A DNA stretch of 35,701 bases from an uncultured Clostridia bacterium (GTDB taxonomy: Bacteria > Bacillota > Clostridia > Oscillospirales > Ruminococcaceae). How positions within the stretch are numbered: position 1 is the first letter of the stretch; the number at the start of each line of letters is the position of its first letter. Both the position numbers and the translations under genes were made by a program. Below are positions 31,711-35,701 of the stretch, piece after piece. Location: positions 1 through 35,701 of the forward strand of contig CAMNNQ010000170.1 of NCBI GenBank assembly GCA_946545645.1, given 5' to 3'. The notes beneath the pieces are model-generated. The model made no database searches and was not told the DNA's origin. It saw nothing but the letters and a program-made list of their open reading frames with translations.

Positions 31711-32847
31711 TCAGGACAGCCTTTGTTTGAAGTCCTCATAGCCGAAACGCTTGATGACCTCATAGCTGCCGTCCTCGCGGAGTATGCCGATATCCGGCAG
31801 AGGCATACCGTTGAAAGTGTTGTTCTTGACGAATGAATATATCGCCATATCCTCAAAGCAGAGGCGGTCACCGATCTCCAGCGGCGCATCAAAGCTGTAA
31901 TCTCCGATGACATCTCCCGCAAGACAGGTGCGGGAGGAAAGGCGGTAGGTGTGCGCCTTCCCGCCGGCTTCTCCCGAGAGATACAGCGGCGGGCGATAGG
32001 GCATTTCAAGCACATCCGGCATATGACAGGCCGCCGATGCGTCAAGTATCGCTATGTCAATGCTGTTGTGTACGATGTCCATTACTTCCGTAACCAGCCA
32101 CCCGGCACGCAGAGCAACTGCCTCGCCTGGCTCGAGATAGACCTGAACTCCGTATTTTTCCCTGAAGCCCTTTATCAGCCGTATAAGACGTTCACGGTCG
32201 TAATCCGGGCGGGTGATGTGGTGCCCTCCCCCGAAGTTTACCCATTCAAGGCCTTTCAGATACTTTCCGAATCTCTCCTCAAAGGCCGCCAGCGTCTGCT
32301 CCAGCGCATCGGAATCCTGCTCGCAGAGAGTATGGAAATGCAGGCCGTCGATGTATTCAAGTACGCTCTCGTCAAAGTCGCAGAGCCGCACTCCCAGCCG
32401 CGAGCCGGCAGCGCAGGGGTCGTATATTGCCGTCTCCTGTGTCGAGCACTCGGGATTGACCCGCAGGCCTATGCTTCTGCCGCCGCATCTGCCCCTGAAC
32501 TTTTTTAGCTGGGGGACAGAATTGAAAACGATATGGTCGGAGACAGCGACGATCTCTTCAAACTCCGAGTCTTTGTAAGCGGGGCAGAAAACGTGTACCT
32601 CCCCGGGAAATTCCTCTCTTCCCAGCTTTGCCTCGTAAAGCCCGCTGGCAGTAGTCCCGCAGAGATAGCGCGACAGCATGGGATACACCGCAAAAGCAGA
32701 AAAAGCCTTCTGCGCCAGCAGTATCCTGCACCCTGCTCTCTCCATAATGTCGCTGAGTATCTCAGCATTACGGCGAAGCCCCGCCTCGTCGAGGACATAG
32801 GCGGGGGTCGTTATATTTCTGAAGATCGGATCAGCCGTTTTTATCAT
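31711..32847 (-). CDS. nspC: Carboxynorspermidine/carboxyspermidine decarboxylase
   Basis: PLP-dependent enzyme of the alanine racemase fold that removes CO2 from carboxyspermidine to give spermidine (or from carboxynorspermidine). The PLP lysine is Lys47 in LLAQKAFSAF. EWVNFGGGHHITRPDYD is the phosphate-binding glycine motif, and YLEPGEAVAL and DASAACHMPDVLEMPYRPPL complete the active site. The length of 378 residues is standard. The gene starts just one base after the stop of the carboxyspermidine dehydrogenase gene, which makes its substrate. Confidence 0.96.
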   Translation of the reverse strand: MIKTADPIFRNITTPAYVLDEAGLRRNAEILSDIMERAGCRILLAQKAFSAFAVYPMLSRYLCGTTASGLYEAKLGREEFPGEVHVFCPAYKDSEFEEIVAVSDHIVFNSVPQLKKFRGRCGGRSIGLRVNPECSTQETAIYDPCAAGSRLGVRLCDFDESVLEYIDGLHFHTLCEQDSDALEQTLAAFEERFGKYLKGLEWVNFGGGHHITRPDYDRERLIRLIKGFREKYGVQVYLEPGEAVALRAGWLVTEVMDIVHNSIDIAILDASAACHMPDVLEMPYRPPLYLSGEAGGKAHTYRLSSRTCLAGDVIGDYSFDAPLEIGDRLCFEDMAIYSFVKNNTFNGMPLPDIGILREDGSYEVIKRFGYEDFKQRLS

Positions 32848-32848
32848 A

Positions 32849-34102
32849 TCACTCCACCGTTACAGGGTTTTCATCGACTACCCAGGGCAGGCCGTACTTG
32901 TTCAGCATATCCATATAGGGATCCGGGTCGAATTCTTCGACATTGAATACGCCCTTCTTATCCCAGGTGCCGGAGGCGACCATTGCTGTGCCGATCATAG
33001 CGGGAACGCCTGTCGTGTAGGAAACTGCCTGAGCGCCGGTCTCCTTGTAACACTCCTGATGGTCGCAGACATTGTAGATATAGACAGTCTTTTCCTTGCC
33101 GTCCTTGATGCCCTTGAAGATGCAGCCGATGTTGGTCTTGCCGACAGTGCGCGGGCCGAGAGATGCCGGGTCGGGCAGCAGAGCTTTCAGGAACTTGATA
33201 GGCACTATCTCATGCCCTTCAAACATAACAGGAGTAGTCCCCAGCATACCGACATTTTCAAGACACTTCATGTGTGTCAGATAGCTCTGGCCGAAGGTCA
33301 TGAAGAAGCGGATGCGCTTGATCCCGGGTATGTTCTTGGCAAGGCTCTCGATCTCCTCGTGGTGCAGGAGATACATATCTTTCATGCCGACGCCCTTAAA
33401 ATTGTATTCTCTCTTGATCTCCATAGGCTTTGTTTCTACCCAGTGTCCGTTCTCCCAGTAAGAGCCGTTGGCAGAGACCTCGCGGAGATTGATCTCGGGG
33501 TTGAAGTTGGTAGCGAAGGGGTAGCCGTGGTCGCCGCCGTTGCAGTCGAGTATGTCGATATAATGGATCTCGTCGAAATAATGCTTCAGAGCGTAGGCGG
33601 AATATACCTGAGTAACTCCCGGATCGAAGCCTGTTCCCAGCAGAGCGGTGAGGCCGGCCTTTTTGAACTTCTCATCGTATGCCCACTGCCAGCTATAATC
33701 AAAATATGCAGTGAAGCCCTTTTCCTTGCAGCGCTTCTCGTAGATCGCTCTCCACTCAGGGTCGTCGGTATCCTCGGCCTCATAGTTGGCGGTGTCGATA
33801 TAGTTGGCTCCGCATTCCAGGCAGGCATCCATGATGACCAGATCCTGATAAGGCAGCGCAACGTTCAGAACGGTATGGGGCTTGTATTCCTTCATAAGCG
33901 CAACGAGAGAATCAAAGCTGTCGGCATCCACCTTTGCGGTAGTGAGCTTTGCCTTGGTCCTGCTCCTGAGCTTTTCCGCCAGAGCCTCGCATTTTGAGAC
34001 AGTCCTGCTGGCGATCATGATCTCCGTAAAGAGCGGATTCTCACAGCACTTGTAAATTGCGACAGTTGCAACTCCGCCGCAGCCGATGACGAGTAATTTC
34101 AT
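32849..34102 (-). CDS. Carboxynorspermidine/carboxyspermidine dehydrogenase (synthase)
   Basis: Saccharopine dehydrogenase-family enzyme that condenses putrescine (or diaminopropane) with aspartate semialdehyde and reduces it with NADPH to carboxyspermidine. The Rossmann motif is VIGCGGVATVAIYKC at the N terminus. LNVALPYQDLVIMDACLECG (shown in part), AYFDYSWQWAYDEKFK and LLGTGFDPGVTQVYSAYA are family blocks that separate it from lysine-biosynthetic saccharopine enzymes. The length is 417 residues. AAAAGGAGA precedes the ATG. The decarboxylase follows immediately. It needs no S-adenosylmethionine, unlike SpeE upstream in the same run. Confidence 0.96.
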   Translation of the reverse strand: MKLLVIGCGGVATVAIYKCCENPLFTEIMIASRTVSKCEALAEKLRSRTKAKLTTAKVDADSFDSLVALMKEYKPHTVLNVALPYQDLVIMDACLECGANYIDTANYEAEDTDDPEWRAIYEKRCKEKGFTAYFDYSWQWAYDEKFKKAGLTALLGTGFDPGVTQVYSAYALKHYFDEIHYIDILDCNGGDHGYPFATNFNPEINLREVSANGSYWENGHWVETKPMEIKREYNFKGVGMKDMYLLHHEEIESLAKNIPGIKRIRFFMTFGQSYLTHMKCLENVGMLGTTPVMFEGHEIVPIKFLKALLPDPASLGPRTVGKTNIGCIFKGIKDGKEKTVYIYNVCDHQECYKETGAQAVSYTTGVPAMIGTAMVASGTWDKKGVFNVEEFDPDPYMDMLNKYGLPWVVDENPVTVE

Positions 34103-34155
34103 AGTCGATCTCTCCTTTTCAGAAATTGTATATACAGTACCCCGCCGAAGCCGTG

Positions 34156-34654
34156 TTACGCTTGCGACATTTTATCAGCCGGGTGTTTTTTTATCAGTGA
34201 ATAAAGCGATCGCGGCGTATGCTTCAGGTCGGCGTTATATTCCGTCAGCTCCAGCCCTTCCGAATCTGCCAAAGCGCTTTCGATCATCTTTTTGGTAAGC
34301 TCCGGCACATCGTCTCTTGTCAGCGCCTCCCGGGCATCGAGCCACAGGACCTCGCTGTTTTCATCGTTGTCCGGTCTGGCTTCTCCCGAAACATATTCTG
34401 CGAAAAAAAACGATATACCAATCGTGCATATTGAATCTGATCCCGATGATGCTTTTTGGTTTCACGGTCACAGCCGTTTCTTCCATAAATTCACGGATCA
34501 GAGCATCCTGCGGCGATTCCCCGATATTTACATAGCCGCCCGGGATTATGAGCTTTCCCTTGCCGCCTCCGTAGGTGTGTCTGGCAAGCAGCACTTTTCC
34601 CTCTCTGATCACTACACCGGCAACGCTTTGCCCCCAGTTCGTATTATCGCTCAT
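34156..34654 (-). pseudogene. Nudix hydrolase split by a homopolymer frameshift
   Basis: The first frame (34654 down to 34361) encodes 97 residues with a full Nudix box GYVNIGESPQDALIREFMEE (G-x5-E-x7-REUxEE), then derails after DWYIVFF at eight consecutive T residues on the minus strand (34403-34410). Removing one T restores a natural continuation, AEYVSGEARPDNDENSEV then LWLDAREAL, ending in SLIKKHPADKMSQA and a stop at 34156. The restored protein has about 165 residues, a normal Nudix length. Nudix enzymes hydrolyse nucleoside diphosphates linked to other groups. The gene lies between speE and the carboxyspermidine dehydrogenase gene. It may be a mutation, a sequencing error, or a slippage-controlled gene. 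Confidence 0.8.
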
Positions 34655-34663
34655 TGCTGCACC

Positions 34664-35533
34664 TCACTTTGCTGAGCTCCTGCCCTCCTCTTCCTCTAAC
34701 AGGTCTTCAACATATTTAGGCAGCATAAATGCTCCCGTATGAAGATTGGTAGTATAGTACCAGGTCTTGATATGCCTGTTCTTCCAGCGCCCGGCATCAA
34801 GATCTTTAAGAGGATGATATTTCTTGCTGGCAAATCCGAAGAGCCAGTAGCCCGAGGGGCAGGTAGGTATATGCGCCTGATATACTCGGCTTATGGGGAA
34901 GGAGCGGAAGGCCTTGCGGTGCATAGCGCGGCAGGTCTCCTCATCCTCGTCGAAGAAAGGCGAGCCGTGCTGATAGACCATTATGCCGTCATCGTGCAGA
35001 GCCTTGAAGCAGGAGCCGTAGAATTCCTTGGTAAAAAGCCCTGCGGTATGCCCCAGGGGGTCGGTTGAATCATTGATGATAAGATCGTATTCGTCCTGCT
35101 TGCCCCGAAGGAAACGCAGGCCGTCGCGGTAATGGAGCTTGACTCTCGGATCGTCCAGGCCCCGGGCGTTATCCGGGAAGAACTCCCGGCAGACATTTAC
35201 GAACATCTCGTCCGGCTCGACAACATCTATGGCCTCGATCTCGTCATAATAAGAGAGCTCTCTGGCAACGCCGCCGTCGCCGCCTCCGATGACCAGCACT
35301 TTCCTTACATTCGGATGTACGGCCATAGGGACATGAACGATCATCTCGTCGTATGTGAACTCATCCTTCTCGGAAAAAATAACAGAGCCGTCAGAGGTCA
35401 AAAACCTCCCGAACTCCTCCGAGTCAAAGACATCTATCCGCTGAAAATCGCTTTGCCCCGAAAAGAGCTGCTTCTCGACGCGGATAGACATTTTTACATT
35501 GTGCGTATGCATTTCGGAAAACCAGAAATCCAA
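34664..35533 (-). CDS. speE: Spermidine synthase (polyamine aminopropyltransferase)
   Basis: Transfers an aminopropyl group from decarboxylated S-adenosylmethionine to putrescine or a related amine. The nucleotide-binding motif is VLVIGGGDGG (83-88), and the catalytic and amine-binding acids lie in LIINDSTDPLG (Asp155, Asp158). FQRIDVFDSEEFGRFL and DEFTYDEMIVHVPM are typical SpeE blocks. The start is a TTG at 35533, about eight bases after AAGGGGGTG; the N-terminal text DFWFSEMHTHNVKMSI matches the family start, which argues against the internal ATG. The length is 289 residues. It heads the visible polyamine run. No speD lies in the window. Confidence 0.95.
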   Translation of the reverse strand: MDFWFSEMHTHNVKMSIRVEKQLFSGQSDFQRIDVFDSEEFGRFLTSDGSVIFSEKDEFTYDEMIVHVPMAVHPNVRKVLVIGGGDGGVARELSYYDEIEAIDVVEPDEMFVNVCREFFPDNARGLDDPRVKLHYRDGLRFLRGKQDEYDLIINDSTDPLGHTAGLFTKEFYGSCFKALHDDGIMVYQHGSPFFDEDEETCRAMHRKAFRSFPISRVYQAHIPTCPSGYWLFGFASKKYHPLKDLDAGRWKNRHIKTWYYTTNLHTGAFMLPKYVEDLLEEEEGRSSAK

Positions 35534-35586
35534 ACCGGCACCCCCTTGACAGATCTATCCCCGACAAATGCCGGGAGACGACAGAG

Positions 35587-35608
35587 CCCCGCCGCTTTCA
35601 CGGCGGGG
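35587..35608. other. Strong G/C hairpin in the spacer upstream of speE
   Basis: CCCCGCCG (35587-35594) and CGGCGGGG (35601-35608) form a perfect 8-bp stem with a 6-base loop. On the plus strand ATATTTT follows, so it may terminate rightward transcription; on the minus strand it would lie in the speE leader. A weaker hairpin lies at 35560-35575. Confidence 0.55.
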
Positions 35609-35612
35609 ATAT

Positions 35613-35701
35613 TTTAGGCAACACCGCACGACCCGCGGCTAACGCCTCTGCACATCATCTGCTTGCCAGCTTTCCGTCATATTACCCAAATTCTCCTTGA
35701 C
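35613..35701. repeat. Possible edge of a dispersed repeat or mobile element
   Basis: The tail begins with TTTAGGCAACACCGCA, the same 16-mer as at 29109-29124 in opposite orientation, and contains no gene. The window ends before any transposase or second terminus can be seen. Confidence 0.35.

Noticed and set aside
34127-34136. Palindrome TGTATATACA upstream of the carboxyspermidine dehydrogenase gene as an operator
   Set aside because: Ten A/T-rich bases are expected by chance, and no promoter of its own was clear there.

Overview
The window looks like chromosomal DNA from a Gram-positive anaerobe of the Clostridia, most likely a Ruminococcus-like member of the Oscillospirales. The reasons are the clostridial-type rnfCDGEAB operon with a six-cluster RnfB, strong AGGAGG ribosome binding sites, consensus sigma-A promoters, lipoproteins with lipoboxes, a sortase-type VPKTG protein, an MsmX-type orphan sugar ATPase, and an agmatine/carboxyspermidine polyamine pathway. 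The genus is an inference; no rRNA is present. No CRISPR array, intact transposase or prophage was seen.

Layout. Bases 1-680 hold the 3' part of a decayed-looking surface gene (NlpC/P60 piece joined to a SpaA-like piece), then a tRNA-Pro(GGG) on the minus strand with its own promoter and terminator. Bases 834-2577 encode a membrane-anchored double helix-hairpin-helix (ComEA-like) protein overlapping an RsuA-type pseudouridine synthase. Bases 2662-3950 are a monocistronic MsmX/UgpC-type ATPase with a perfect 19-bp palindrome at its start site. Bases 4006-6615 carry a GDSL/SGNH lipoprotein and peptidase T. Bases 6664-9374 hold an acyltransferase and a citrate synthase, divergently transcribed from two near-consensus promoters. 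From 9378 to 14535 two minus-strand groups follow: lipoprotein / CBS protein / D,D-carboxypeptidase, and histidine phosphatase / membrane protein / RluA-type pseudouridine synthase.

Bases 14638-20737 contain an XRE regulator, the complete Rnf complex (rnfC, D, G, E, A, B) and a MarR regulator translationally coupled to rnfB. Rnf couples reduced ferredoxin oxidation to NAD reduction and ion export, so this is the main energy-conservation locus here. Bases 20883-23324 carry an LtaS-like phosphoglycerol transferase and a DtxR/MntR-like repressor. A TraB/GumN lipoprotein, an acyl carrier protein, a dCMP deaminase and a sortase-anchored lipase-like protein follow, up to 27627.

Bases 27646-35533 form one long minus-strand run. 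Reading in the direction of transcription: speE, a Nudix gene split by an 8-T run, carboxyspermidine dehydrogenase, carboxyspermidine decarboxylase, a nucleotidyltransferase, agmatine deiminase, SurE, a nitroreductase and N-carbamoylputrescine amidase. Together aguA and aguB convert agmatine to putrescine; the dehydrogenase/decarboxylase pair can then make spermidine from aspartate semialdehyde, while SpeE offers a second, decarboxy-SAM-dependent route. Arginine decarboxylase and SpeD are not in the window. The last ~90 bases resemble the edge of a dispersed repeat, sharing a 16-mer with a site inside the same operon.

The strongest unusual signals are the nucleotidyltransferase, SurE and nitroreductase embedded in the polyamine operon, the restorable Nudix frameshift, the rnfB-MarR coupling, and the palindromic operator of the sugar ATPase. 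No wholly new system is proven by the sequence alone.
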